A stretch of 64,000 nt of DNA, taken from positions 1 to 64,000 of the forward strand of contig JAQSYI010000029.1 in NCBI GenBank assembly GCA_029256185.1. The letters run 5' to 3'. Each line of letters begins with the position of its first letter. Position 1 is the first letter of the stretch. Origin of the DNA: Paenibacillaceae bacterium (GTDB lineage Bacteria; Bacillota; Bacilli; Paenibacillales; NBRC-103111). A model generated the notes under the pieces. It ran no database searches. It was not told the DNA's origin and worked only from the letters and a program-made list of their open reading frames with translations. Of the stretch, positions 17,340 through 26,478 are shown one piece after another. Both the position numbers and the translations under genes were made by a program.

Positions 17340-17351
17340 CAGGCACGCCTT

Positions 17352-19022
17352 TTAATCCTCTGCCTTGGCCTGAAAGTTGACGGTCTTTCTCCATTCCTGG
17401 GGAGACATCCCCGTCAGCTTGTTGACAAACCGGTTGAAATAGGTTCTGTATTCAAACCCTGCCTTGGCGGCAATATCCCCAATGCTCAGGCTATCATCCT
17501 TCATCAGCTCTCTGATCAGCTCCAGCTTCTTCCTGGTGACGTAATCATTGATGGATTCTCCCGTGTTCTTCTTGAAAATCTTCGACAAATAGGCGTTGCT
17601 GTACCCGGATACTTCCGACAGCTTGACCAGAGACACGTCCTGCGTAATATGCCCGTCGATATAGCGCTTCAGAAACTGGATGATGTTGTTGGAGGCGCTT
17701 AGCTGATTCTCCTCCTGCAAGGCAAACAGGACCTCCGAAACATGGCGGAGGCATCTGGCCGCATCGGCCCAACCTTCGGAGAGCTGAGGATTGAACAAGA
17801 TCTGGACTCCTGCTCCGGCCGCAACCGCCGCCAATCCCCGCTGGTTCATGTAGGAAATGATCACCCCCGCAACGGAATAATGAATCTCCCAGGCTACTGT
17901 ATTCTTCCAGCTTCCGCACTCGCTAAGCCAAGCGCAAACCTGTTCCAGCTCCTCCATGAAGGCGGCTTTATTGCCGTTGTCCAAGGAATTCCGCAGCTTG
18001 TCGGCAATATGGTGAGGCAGCTGTTTGTTGGAATAAAGCCGGGGCTCCGTGTCCGCGAGAGCTTCCCCCGAATCAGTGACGACAAAGCCTACACTCTCCG
18101 CATGATGCCGCTTCATCACTTGATCCAGATACCGGAAGGTTCCGGACAGCTGCGAAGCCAGAACCCATTCCCCATGCAGCACAAACGACATGCGAATACC
18201 GCATGAAGCCAAGCAGGCTTGCTGAACCGTATCCAATATGCCCTCCATAAAGACCGTCCACTTCTCTATGCCCGCATGGCGAGACGGAGATGTGTGCGGC
18301 TTCTCCGGCTGCAGCAGCCAGATGAACCGGTTGACGGCATATTCGATGCATTCGCAGCAGTAGGCCGGCGAGAAATATTTGTGCACCAGATTGCGCAATA
18401 GACCTGCCCGGCTGAATCTCTCCATCACTCCATCCTCCGGCGAAGCATTCTCTATCCTCCCTGCGAACAGGATCATCGGTTCCTCTGCCGACAACGGAGA
18501 ACCCACAGTACGCAGTTGCCCGAACAGCCTGCCGGGCTCCGCTTCCCCCTCCTTCAGCAGCTCAAGCAACAGCTCCTTGCGGATAATGGCAAGGGAACCC
18601 TCTATATACTGTTCCGTTTGCACCAACAGCTCGCCGCTCTTCATTTCCTCCTCAATTAATGTGACTGCTTTGTTGACCTCATCCAGAATACGCTCATCAT
18701 CCTCCGTCTTCAGAATGTATCCCACCACATTGTTCTTGATGGCTTCGAAGGCATAGTCAAATTCGGCGTGTGCGCTCAAGATAATCACCTTGCACTGGGG
18801 CCAGCTGATCCTCACCTTCTCCGCCAGTTCAATGCCGCTCCCGTTGGGCATGCGGATGTCCGTGATAATGATGTCTATCTTGCCGCGCTCCAGCCAATGC
18901 AATGCTTCCTCCACCGAACGGGCGCTGCATATATCCCATTCACGCCAGGTATGGCTCTCCAGCAATTCGACCAAATAATCCGCCACATAGGCTTCATCGT
19001 CCACAACCAGCACCCTGTACAT
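17352..19022 (-). CDS. YesN-type response regulator with AraC DNA-binding domain
   Basis: A 556-residue response regulator. The receiver domain (1-125) has the acidic pair DDE at 8-10, phospho-acceptor D55 in ITDIRMP, and the conserved switch Ser and Lys (LSAH, LKTED). A long middle region (about 130-430) has no clear domain. The C-terminal AraC domain (about 450-550) has SGYSNAYLSKIFKKNTGES and AAKAGFEYRTYFNRF. It is phosphorylated by the YesM kinase encoded 21 bp upstream in the same transcript and should activate this sugar locus; the element repeated at 17302 and 23838 is its most likely binding site. Confidence 0.92.
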   Translation of the reverse strand: MYRVLVVDDEAYVADYLVELLESHTWREWDICSARSVEEALHWLERGKIDIIITDIRMPNGSGIELAEKVRISWPQCKVIILSAHAEFDYAFEAIKNNVVGYILKTEDDERILDEVNKAVTLIEEEMKSGELLVQTEQYIEGSLAIIRKELLLELLKEGEAEPGRLFGQLRTVGSPLSAEEPMILFAGRIENASPEDGVMERFSRAGLLRNLVHKYFSPAYCCECIEYAVNRFIWLLQPEKPHTSPSRHAGIEKWTVFMEGILDTVQQACLASCGIRMSFVLHGEWVLASQLSGTFRYLDQVMKRHHAESVGFVVTDSGEALADTEPRLYSNKQLPHHIADKLRNSLDNGNKAAFMEELEQVCAWLSECGSWKNTVAWEIHYSVAGVIISYMNQRGLAAVAAGAGVQILFNPQLSEGWADAARCLRHVSEVLFALQEENQLSASNNIIQFLKRYIDGHITQDVSLVKLSEVSGYSNAYLSKIFKKNTGESINDYVTRKKLELIRELMKDDSLSIGDIAAKAGFEYRTYFNRFVNKLTGMSPQEWRKTVNFQAKAED

Positions 19023-19043
19023 GGCAATCCCCTTTCTGTTTCT

Positions 19044-20792
19044 CTATGAAGACGTATTTATAATTCTCAGTTCCACCTTCAGTCCGCCCAGCCCGCTTCT
19101 GGATACGGCAATGCCGCTGCCCCTCTCATACCTGAGCTGGATTCTGCGGTGGACATTGATGATTCCCGTGGTCTCCATCTGTTCCTCCTTGGACAGCAGC
19201 TTGTCTTGCAGCAGCAGCAGATCCGCCTCCCCCAATTGGCTGCCGCTGTCCTCCACAGAAATTATCAATCCGTTGTCCATAGGCGTGAAATGCACCTTTA
19301 CCGTTCCGTCCTTCAACTCCGTCTTGAGACCATGCTCGATAGCGTTCTCCACAATAGGCTGCAGGATAATCCGCGGCACCGGGAGGCTGCCGTATTCCCC
19401 GGGCAAATCCCCGATTTCCATGGAGAAGCGTTCCGCAAACCGCAGCTGCTGGATCTCCATGTAGCTCCGCATATGCTCCAGCTCATTGCGCAGAGGCACC
19501 TCGTCGGAAGCATTGCGGGTAATATACTGAAAGTAGTAGCCCAGATGGGAGCTGAGCTGCTCTGCTCCCTCCATGTCCCTGCGCTTGATCATCCGCCGCA
19601 GCATGAAGAAGCTGTTATAGAGAAAATGGGGATTGATCTGGGATTGCAGCTGCTTCAGCTCCGTTTTCTTGGCGTACAGCTCCTGCTTGTATACTTTGTC
19701 AATCAGCCCGCTTAGCCGCTGGGCCATGTTGTTGAAGCCCCGGAACGCATCCTTAAACTCCTCGGCAGCCTTCAGCTGCAGGCGGGCACCCAAATCCCCG
19801 TCCTCCACCTTCCGGAAGGCTCTCAGCAAGGCGTTTATGGGATACCGGACCAGCCTGTTGATGGAGAATAAGTACACGAGCATCACGGCCACGGACAGCA
19901 GGCCATACATCCACAGGAATTTGCTGTACTGGTTGGGAACCCTGAAGATGGCTTCCATCGGGATAAAATGCAGGAAGGAGATATTGAGATACTCCGAATA
20001 GGCCGAGGCTACATAGAATTGCTGGCCCAGCAGATTGGCTTCGGAGTTGATATGGCGTAAGCCGGCATTATCCGGGCTTACAATACGGGCTTCCTCCAGC
20101 ATGGCTGCATCAATGCTGCTTTGGGAGCTGAGAATCCAGCTGCCCGATGTATAGTTGTACAGAGCCGTATTGCTTGTTTTGTACTTATTGAATTTCCCCA
20201 GATATCCTTTTATTTTGTTAACGGACAGATCCGCTTTCACGAAATACAACGGCGGTTCTTCAACATCCGCCCTGAAGGGATACAGCGAAGTGACGTAGAT
20301 GCCGGTTTCATCGATCACGATGGGATACTTCCTGCCCAACTGGGCCTGATAAAACCGGTTGTATTCCGTTTCGTTGATGGGAAGAAAACCGTCCTTGACC
20401 GAAATGAGATGCCCCATCCCCGGCATAAAAACGGTTACATTCTCAATGTAATTACTGCTGTTCACAACAACCTGCAGCCGTTGGCGGACATTGCGAATGC
20501 GGGAATAAAACTCCGATGTCCCAAGGGTTCCGTATTGCAGGACCAACTCATTAAGCGCATTGTCTCCCAGCAGATTATATTGAAGCAGATTGATATTTTC
20601 GATCTCATTCTCAAAATTGGCCTGCAGAAAGGAAACATTGTCCATGGCCGACTCTTCGATCTGCAGCTGAATGGCGTGTTTCTCCCAGATAATCATCACG
20701 ATTCCGATGGCGACAACCGGGATGACCACCAGGAGAAAGGTCAGGAGAAGTCTGGACAGGATCGAATTGGGGTTAAGCAGCTTCAAGACCAT
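19044..20792 (-). CDS. YesM-type membrane sensor histidine kinase
   Basis: A 582-residue sensor kinase counted from ATG 20792, preceded by GGGAGGAGGA. It has a membrane helix at about 14-36, an extracellular Cache-like sensor region (about 40-285), a second helix (about 290-312), HAMP (about 313-365), then the His_kinase domain with QSQINPHFLYNSFF, in which H389 is the phospho-acceptor. A HATPase domain ends the protein (NAIEHG is the N box; EDSGSQLG stands for the G1 box). It probably senses an extracellular sugar, perhaps through the lipoprotein, and phosphorylates the adjacent YesN. The longer reading from 20876 lacks a ribosome site. Confidence 0.92.
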   Translation of the reverse strand: MVLKLLNPNSILSRLLLTFLLVVIPVVAIGIVMIIWEKHAIQLQIEESAMDNVSFLQANFENEIENINLLQYNLLGDNALNELVLQYGTLGTSEFYSRIRNVRQRLQVVVNSSNYIENVTVFMPGMGHLISVKDGFLPINETEYNRFYQAQLGRKYPIVIDETGIYVTSLYPFRADVEEPPLYFVKADLSVNKIKGYLGKFNKYKTSNTALYNYTSGSWILSSQSSIDAAMLEEARIVSPDNAGLRHINSEANLLGQQFYVASAYSEYLNISFLHFIPMEAIFRVPNQYSKFLWMYGLLSVAVMLVYLFSINRLVRYPINALLRAFRKVEDGDLGARLQLKAAEEFKDAFRGFNNMAQRLSGLIDKVYKQELYAKKTELKQLQSQINPHFLYNSFFMLRRMIKRRDMEGAEQLSSHLGYYFQYITRNASDEVPLRNELEHMRSYMEIQQLRFAERFSMEIGDLPGEYGSLPVPRIILQPIVENAIEHGLKTELKDGTVKVHFTPMDNGLIISVEDSGSQLGEADLLLLQDKLLSKEEQMETTGIINVHRRIQLRYERGSGIAVSRSGLGGLKVELRIINTSS

Positions 20793-20888
20793 TCCTCCTC
20801 CCGCAACAAGAATGAACCGTTTACTTAAGCTCTGTGCTTCTATGTTAAAACGAAACCGGCCCGGATGTCCATGCATCCGGGCGAAGGG

Positions 20889-21503
20889 TCAATCCAGTCC
20901 ATATTCGCTTGCAAGCGTGCTCCAGATCAGCAGTGCGATCTGCTCCATTCCCGCATCCGAAGGATGCTGCGCCACCCCTTCATGCTCAAACCGGCCCTTG
21001 GCCATATATTCCTCGCGTCCATGCAGGCTGCTCAAATCCACAAAGGGGAAGCCTTGCTCCAAAGCCGTCTGCCGGATTTCTTCATTCACATACGTATTGG
21101 CCCAGAAGCCGTTAACGCATATAACCGTCGCCCCGCTGGAGAGGTTAAGATATGCAATCAGACGCTTGTAGTAGTCTCTGAAGCCTCTTTGCACACACTC
21201 TGCATCATTGACATTCTCCCCGATCTTCATAATGATCAGATCGGGATTGAATTGGCGCAGGTGCTCCAGCCGGGCAAGATCATAATCCCAATAGCTTCTT
21301 TCGAAAGCGGCAATGTATGCGCCTTGGTGAACCGCCCCAGGATAATGGCTGCAGATCCGCCTCATCATGAGATGGACATAGTCCCTATCCGGGGCGCTGG
21401 CCGCCATCCCCCACTCTCCGAACCAACCCAGATCAGGGGCTGCGGGATGCTTGGTTATGCTGTTCCCGATGAATGCGACTCTCTCGATCCTCTTCTTTTC
21501 CAT
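20889..21503 (-). CDS. SGNH/GDSL-family hydrolase (probable carbohydrate esterase)
   Basis: A 204-residue SGNH hydrolase. Block I reads FIGNSITKH with Ser at 15 (GNSIT replacing GDSIT). The block III equivalent is KIGENVND with the oxyanion Asn. Block V is HPSDAG near the C-terminus, giving the catalytic His with Asp three residues on. No signal peptide. Deacetylation of imported oligosaccharides or xylan/pectin fragments is a reasonable role given the neighbours. It lies 22 bp after the DUF6259 gene and 96 bp before yesM, so all are probably one transcript. Confidence 0.82.
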   Translation of the reverse strand: MEKKRIERVAFIGNSITKHPAAPDLGWFGEWGMAASAPDRDYVHLMMRRICSHYPGAVHQGAYIAAFERSYWDYDLARLEHLRQFNPDLIIMKIGENVNDAECVQRGFRDYYKRLIAYLNLSSGATVICVNGFWANTYVNEEIRQTALEQGFPFVDLSSLHGREEYMAKGRFEHEGVAQHPSDAGMEQIALLIWSTLASEYGLD

Positions 21504-21525
21504 GCCGGTCTCTCCTTACTGTCCA

Positions 21526-23748
21526 TTACTCGTCTTGTTCATTGGAAAACTCCATCATCATGGCCGACAACGCCGGAATGGCGCAGGTTAAGCCATGCCG
21601 GTCACGTATGGCGGCAGCCGCCTCTGCATCAGGCCGGCGGGAGATGTCCACCCTGCCGATATCCGCAGCGGGTCTGATCTCAAACCGCTGCTCCTCCAGC
21701 GTATAGTTGACCACCACCTGGGCGTTCCGCCCCTCGGCCGTGAGCCATCTGCTGGTGAGCAGGGACGGCATAGCCAATTCTTTGCCGTTGTTCAGCATCA
21801 TGGGAATATTGCGCAGTCCAGCCAGCGGATACGGCTTCGCCATTCTTCCATGCTGAAGGAACGGCTTTCCTGCTCCCCTCCTCCATGCGTTCAAGCACCG
21901 GATCAGCGCCATCGTGCTCTCCTGGTCGGGCTTCTCCACCTCCCAGGGGGTACACCAATCCCAATGAATCCGGCCCTGATCGGCCAATACCACCGTGAGC
22001 ATATCCCCGGCAACGAAGGAATAGGCTATTCTCTGCAGCAGATTCAGCGGAGAGGCTGCAAAATCGACTACCGTCCCCGTGCCGTTCTGGTTGCCCGTAA
22101 AGTTGTTCACATATTCATGATACACATAAGCGTAGAGCGGCACGGGAGTCCCTGTCATATAATTGATCTCGAACCGCAGATCATTGAACGGGAGCAGATC
22201 CATATACGGCTCAGCCGCCGCTCCCTCACAGCCGATCACAATCTCACGCTCCGGGGATTGCGCGGCTTCCGTCAGCTCCCGCATCAAGCCTCTCATGGCC
22301 TCAATCTGCCATTTGCCCGGAACGGGGGGATGACCATGATGCTTGCTGTAGCAAAAATAGGAGGCCCCTCCCAGGTTCTGATCGAAATATTGGATATAAT
22401 CGCAGCCGCTGGCGGCGATTTTCCTGATCTCTGCTATCGATACCTTATGCGTGAACTCATGGGCGGGACACATATCATAGCCTGTACGGATGGGCCCCTG
22501 GCATATGCCCGAGCTGGGTTCCCCTTCAGGGGAGTCGCACATAACATCGATCAGTTGTCCCTCGTCAAACTCCTGCTGCCTGTCGTATTCGGGGACCAGC
22601 CCGCTCTGGTTGGTCCAGGCGATCCCGCTGCAATACACTCCGGCATAATGTCCTTCCGCATGCAGAGCCTCAACGAATTGCTCGAAGTTCTCCGCACCGC
22701 CCAGGGGCGGCCATACATAGGGCGGCGCCCAGGGCGCGGTTCCCTCCCATTGCATGGGCAGGGCCAGCAGCTTGCTGTCCAGGCCGTCGGCCAGACTTCT
22801 CATAACCGGGAGCGCGTTGGTGAAGGGGAAGAACTCCTTATTGGGGGTCATGTCACCCAGATGCATCTGTCCCCTAACCGGGTAAACCACTGTAACCGGG
22901 GATTCCTCCATCCATTCCGGCAGGTCGGAGCGATCCGCGAGCCTGCTGAGTTCCAGCCCTCCACAGCCCTGCCGCCAGGCTCTGTATATCTCCGCCGCGT
23001 CATGCCAGTCCCCCTGGAACAGTCCCAGCACCATGTCATACTCCATCTCATAGCTGCCCCCGCCCGCTCCGGGGAACAGGCGGAATTCCAGCTTGATCCC
23101 GCCGTTATGGGGATAATACTCTACCGCCTTAACGTTAAAGTCCGCATCATGGGCGGCGGCATACAAGCCCCCACTGCCATCGTAATACGCCATCATCTGG
23201 ATCGGGCAGGGTCCCGGATAATACCCGTCGAAGCCCTTGTTGGGATATTCCACCGGACTGTATTTCACCCAATTCTCCTCCCGGTAGGCCACATCCCCGA
23301 TGAGCGCCCCCTCCATGGCCGGCCATAAGATGGCGGCGGAGCCTCCGGTCGCGGGAAGATCATTGGGCACCACAATCCCGGGAAAATCAATCCAGTCTAT
23401 TACCAGACCAGTCCGGTTCTCCACAGCCAGCCGCCAATAGCTAAAGGGCTGATCGTCCGGACATCTCACCCATACCTTGACTTGAATATCCGGATGGTCA
23501 AACTGTGAATATTCCATCTCCACGGTGGTCTGGCCGTTCTCCCGGCCGCGCTTGATTCTGAAGCCTCGGGCCTGGTTGGATGCTGTCTCCACAGCCCTGC
23601 CTGCCGAATCCCGGAAGCGGATGGTGAACAAGGTCCCGCCATGCCCGCCGGGATGGAGAAATTCCCGCCTCCCGTTGCTGATGGATACAAGGGCACCATT
23701 GCACTCATCGATTGCAAGGGAAAAGCCGGATTGCTGCTCAATGATCAT
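21526..23748 (-). CDS. DUF6259-type glycosidase-like protein
   Basis: A protein of about 740 residues with the shape of a retaining alpha-glycosidase: an N-terminal beta-sandwich (about 1-250), a TIM-barrel-like middle (about 280-600) containing WEGTAPWAPPYVWPP, CDYIQYFDQNLGG and IGCEGAAAEPYMD, and a C-terminal beta domain. It matches my memory of DUF6259 proteins, but I cannot name a substrate. D in YFDQN and E in GCEG are candidate catalytic residues (inference). Several ATGs are possible (23796, 23787, 23751, 23748); I favour 23748 because GGGAGA is well spaced. No signal peptide. It is the first gene of the operon and has the candidate YesN element upstream. Confidence 0.7.
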   Translation of the reverse strand: MIIEQQSGFSLAIDECNGALVSISNGRREFLHPGGHGGTLFTIRFRDSAGRAVETASNQARGFRIKRGRENGQTTVEMEYSQFDHPDIQVKVWVRCPDDQPFSYWRLAVENRTGLVIDWIDFPGIVVPNDLPATGGSAAILWPAMEGALIGDVAYREENWVKYSPVEYPNKGFDGYYPGPCPIQMMAYYDGSGGLYAAAHDADFNVKAVEYYPHNGGIKLEFRLFPGAGGGSYEMEYDMVLGLFQGDWHDAAEIYRAWRQGCGGLELSRLADRSDLPEWMEESPVTVVYPVRGQMHLGDMTPNKEFFPFTNALPVMRSLADGLDSKLLALPMQWEGTAPWAPPYVWPPLGGAENFEQFVEALHAEGHYAGVYCSGIAWTNQSGLVPEYDRQQEFDEGQLIDVMCDSPEGEPSSGICQGPIRTGYDMCPAHEFTHKVSIAEIRKIAASGCDYIQYFDQNLGGASYFCYSKHHGHPPVPGKWQIEAMRGLMRELTEAAQSPEREIVIGCEGAAAEPYMDLLPFNDLRFEINYMTGTPVPLYAYVYHEYVNNFTGNQNGTGTVVDFAASPLNLLQRIAYSFVAGDMLTVVLADQGRIHWDWCTPWEVEKPDQESTMALIRCLNAWRRGAGKPFLQHGRMAKPYPLAGLRNIPMMLNNGKELAMPSLLTSRWLTAEGRNAQVVVNYTLEEQRFEIRPAADIGRVDISRRPDAEAAAAIRDRHGLTCAIPALSAMMMEFSNEQDE

Positions 23749-23837
23749 CATTTCTCTCCCAATCCTCATCAGTCTGACATCATCCATGCCTGTCACGCAC
23801 GTCTATATGTAGGGTATCACTCTTGTGGAAGGCCTTA

Positions 23838-23875
23838 CAATTATACTATCCCGGCATATGTATACTTTTGCGGCC
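23838..23875 (-). promoter_or_regulatory. Candidate YesN operator and promoter before the DUF6259 operon
   Basis: The second copy of the 38-bp element at 17302-17339 (33 of 38 identical). On the minus strand it contains GCCGCAAAAGTATACATATG, then CCGG, and is followed by a TATAAT -10 box (about 23840-23845) whose -35 region is poor and overlaps the GTATAC core. That arrangement is typical of an activator-dependent promoter. Confidence 0.6.
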
Positions 23876-24038
23876 GTCATCCATCTCCTTGTTTTTTGCC
23901 CCCCAAACAAGGATTTTGACTTTTCTTGTCGAATTCTTGTTCATTTAACAGCAGGCTAACAAAGCATTGATCCAGCCATGCGCATAGAATGGTACGCTTG
24001 CTGTAGCCATTCATTCAACTGTCGGGAGGAGTCCGCTT

Positions 24039-25562
24039 GTGATAACAGACGTACGGTCCCATTACAACATTGCAAGAGTCAACCGATTCAATGTCCTATT
24101 AACCTGGGTATTATCCACGCTTCTCTCCGGGCAAGCCTTCCTGACCTCCGGCTCCAGCGGATTACGGGTATTAATGTGCACCTATGCAGCTTCTATCGCG
24201 GCAACGGTTTTGATGCTTTTGAACAAAAGATGGAGCAAGCTGGAGGGGCTGGCGGCAGTCTGCATTCCGTTCTCCATTGCCGCGGCGGCCAGCTATCTGT
24301 CTCATCTGGAGCAGGGCGTGCCGTCAACCCGGGTATTCCTGATCTATGTGGCCACCATTGCCATGACGGCCATGTACTACCGGGTGCGCTCCCTCTTGGT
24401 GTATGCTGTGCTGCTTAACGTTTTAATAGCAGGTTTTTTCATGCTTGATCCCGTGGGACTTATGGGGAGCGGGTATTCGGGGGATGATTTTCGCGCCAGG
24501 TTAGTTTGTGTGGACTTATCCTTCTTTATTTTCTACTTCCTGGCCAAGTGGGGGAATGGATATGTGCAGTCGGCATTAGCCAAGGAACAGGATGCACAAA
24601 TACTGGTGGACCAGTTAAAGAACACCATGCAGGCTATCGAAAAGAACACCTTTGTTTTGAATCAAAGCGTGGATAAATCCTATGTTTTCCTGGAGACAAT
24701 CAAGGAATCGGGCAGCCAAACAGCCGCCGCCGTTGACCGGATCGCCGAAGGCATTAACGAGCAGGCTGAAAGCACCGGCCGGATTGTGCAAATGACCGAT
24801 GACATTGCGGCCTCCGTCGAAGGAACTCGCCGGATTTCCCAAGAAACCGTCCGGATCTCCAGCCACATGAAATCCGCGGTCCGGACGAATGCCCAAGGCA
24901 TCAGTCAGATGACCCGGGAGATGGATACGGTGGCGCAGGCGATACGTGCCGCCATGAATAATGTGGAAGAACTTCGGGAGAGTATGGGGCGGATTACTTC
25001 CTCCCTGGCGGATATCACGGAGATTGCGCGGCAGACCAATCTGCTGGCACTGAATGCCGCGATTGAAGCAGCCCGGGCCGGGGAGTCCGGGAGAGGCTTT
25101 GCCATAGTCGCCGGAGAGATCCGCAAGCTGGCGGAGACCAGTGCCAATACGGCCAGGGATATTGCCGCTGTTGTGAATGAGGTGCAATCCCGCACGGCTG
25201 TCACATTAGACCGTGTATCCATGGGCCATGAGGCGGTGGAGTCGGGCAACCGGGTCGTCTTGCAGGTAGCGGACCAATTCCTGGCGCTCGAATCCTCCTC
25301 CTGGGAAATCAACAAGCGGATTGAAGAGGAGGAGGAGCTGGTGGAACACGTGGCATCGGTCTTTTTCGAGATTAAGCGTCAATTGGAGGTTATCTCCTCC
25401 GTCACTGTGGAACATGCCGCCGCCTCGCAAGAGATCCTGGCTTCTGCGGAGGAGCAGAATCAGAAGATGATTCAAGTATCGGGTGAAATGAAGGAAATCC
25501 ATAAGGGAAGCGCGGAATTAAACGGGCTGCTTCACCGGAACGTTCACTCTGCTGCAGGTTAA
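24039..25562 (+). CDS. Methyl-accepting chemotaxis protein with 6-TM sensor and no HAMP
   Basis: A 507-residue chemoreceptor. Six hydrophobic segments (about 16-32, 43-61, 70-86, 98-113, 117-135, 154-171) replace the usual extracellular ligand domain, and no HAMP is recognisable. The cytoplasmic signalling hairpin is intact: the tip reads IARQTNLLALNAAIEAARAG then GRGFAIVAGEIRKLAE (about 328-368), which binds CheA/CheW. It probably senses a membrane-associated signal or energy state. The GTG start has GGGAGGA eight bases upstream. Its TAA overlaps the stop codon of the convergent response-regulator gene, so the two transcripts collide. Confidence 0.9.
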   Translation: MITDVRSHYNIARVNRFNVLLTWVLSTLLSGQAFLTSGSSGLRVLMCTYAASIAATVLMLLNKRWSKLEGLAAVCIPFSIAAAASYLSHLEQGVPSTRVFLIYVATIAMTAMYYRVRSLLVYAVLLNVLIAGFFMLDPVGLMGSGYSGDDFRARLVCVDLSFFIFYFLAKWGNGYVQSALAKEQDAQILVDQLKNTMQAIEKNTFVLNQSVDKSYVFLETIKESGSQTAAAVDRIAEGINEQAESTGRIVQMTDDIAASVEGTRRISQETVRISSHMKSAVRTNAQGISQMTREMDTVAQAIRAAMNNVEELRESMGRITSSLADITEIARQTNLLALNAAIEAARAGESGRGFAIVAGEIRKLAETSANTARDIAAVVNEVQSRTAVTLDRVSMGHEAVESGNRVVLQVADQFLALESSSWEINKRIEEEEELVEHVASVFFEIKRQLEVISSVTVEHAAASQEILASAEEQNQKMIQVSGEMKEIHKGSAELNGLLHRNVHSAAG

Positions 25563-26191
25563 TTATCCGACAAATGATACTTCGTCCGGACAAAAACCTC
25601 GATGGCTTGCGCCCTTCCCTTCACTCCCAGCTTCTCATAGATTTTGCGCTGGTAGTTATCAATCGAACGCTTGCTCATATGAACCTGCTCGGCAATCTGT
25701 TCTTGCGTATTCCCTTTCACCACCATGGACATAATCCGGACCTCATCTTTGGTTAAGTCGATCCCTTCAATAGGGCGGGCAAGGGGCAGCTGAAAAGAAT
25801 ACGATGACGGAAGAACGCTAAGCCCGTCCAGGACGCACATAATGGCTCTTTGCAGGGTAGCGGGACTCACTTCCTTGGACAGGATTCCGTTCACCCTTGC
25901 TTCCATCAATCTTGGGACTAATGTAGAAACATCCGCCCCGGTAAACATGACCACGCGAACATCAGGCCATTGCTTTTTTATTTGTTCCGCAACATCCGCG
26001 CCTGACGTATCCGGCAGCAAAAAATCGAGCAGAACCAAATCGGGCGTTTCTTGTGCGACAAGCCCAAGACACTCACTTCCAGTTCGGCAAATGGATGTAA
26101 CGGACAGATTATCGATTTGCTGCAAGAGTTGTTTGGTAGCTTCTGCCATCAACGGATGATCATCTACTATCATAATCTTAGATTTATTCAC
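25559..26191 (-). CDS. ComA/NarL-like response regulator (receiver plus LuxR HTH)
   Basis: A response regulator of about 210 residues. The receiver has MIVDDHPLM (acidic pair), LLDFLLPD with the phospho-acceptor Asp, FTGAD (Thr) and LSKEV (Lys). The C-terminal LuxR-type helix-turn-helix reads QEQIAEQVHMSKRSIDNYQR then KLGVKGR. SKRSI and the receiver start resemble ComA of Bacillus, a quorum-sensing regulator, more than DegU. No kinase is encoded beside it. I place the start at GTG 26191 (weak GGCGGT upstream); an ATG at 26284 would add 31 unrelated residues. It diverges from the agr-like operon and could control it. Confidence 0.87.
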   Translation of the reverse strand: MNKSKIMIVDDHPLMAEATKQLLQQIDNLSVTSICRTGSECLGLVAQETPDLVLLDFLLPDTSGADVAEQIKKQWPDVRVVMFTGADVSTLVPRLMEARVNGILSKEVSPATLQRAIMCVLDGLSVLPSSYSFQLPLARPIEGIDLTKDEVRIMSMVVKGNTQEQIAEQVHMSKRSIDNYQRKIYEKLGVKGRAQAIEVFVRTKYHLSDN

Positions 26192-26375
26192 ATCTACCGC
26201 CGCCTTCCGAAAAACATCTCTTATGTTGCGCAACGTTGCAAATACAGTGTGCCTTGGCGCACTCCATGATGTGTATTCGTGCAATTACTATATCATAAAT
26301 ATGGTATTATTAGGGTGTTTGTCAGGCCTGTACCCCCTATAAATTCGCCCGGGCGCATTTATTTACAAAAAATGT

Positions 26376-26413
26376 ATTTTATCGTTTACATTTTATCGTT
26401 TCACCTGTATAAT
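26376..26413 (+). promoter_or_regulatory. Sigma-A-like promoter with 14-bp tandem operator for the agr-like operon
   Basis: TTTACA (26385-26390), a 17-bp spacer and a perfect TATAAT (26408-26413). The 12-mer ATTTTATCGTTT occurs at 26376-26387 and again at 26390-26401, a 14-bp period, covering the -35 box and spacer. Such tandem sites over a promoter suggest a regulator binding on one helical face, possibly the LytTR or ComA-like protein of this locus. The surrounding 26285-26478 region is AT-rich and otherwise empty. Confidence 0.7.
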
Positions 26414-26478
26414 AGTTGTTTACAGATAAAATTGGTATAGAAATTTCTCTCTATTACTATTAAAATGAAGGTACATTC

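Noticed and set aside
21595..23328. 577-codon open frame opposite the DUF6259-type gene
   Set aside because: Antisense shadow; composition rich in Arg, Pro and His, with no motif or ribosome site.
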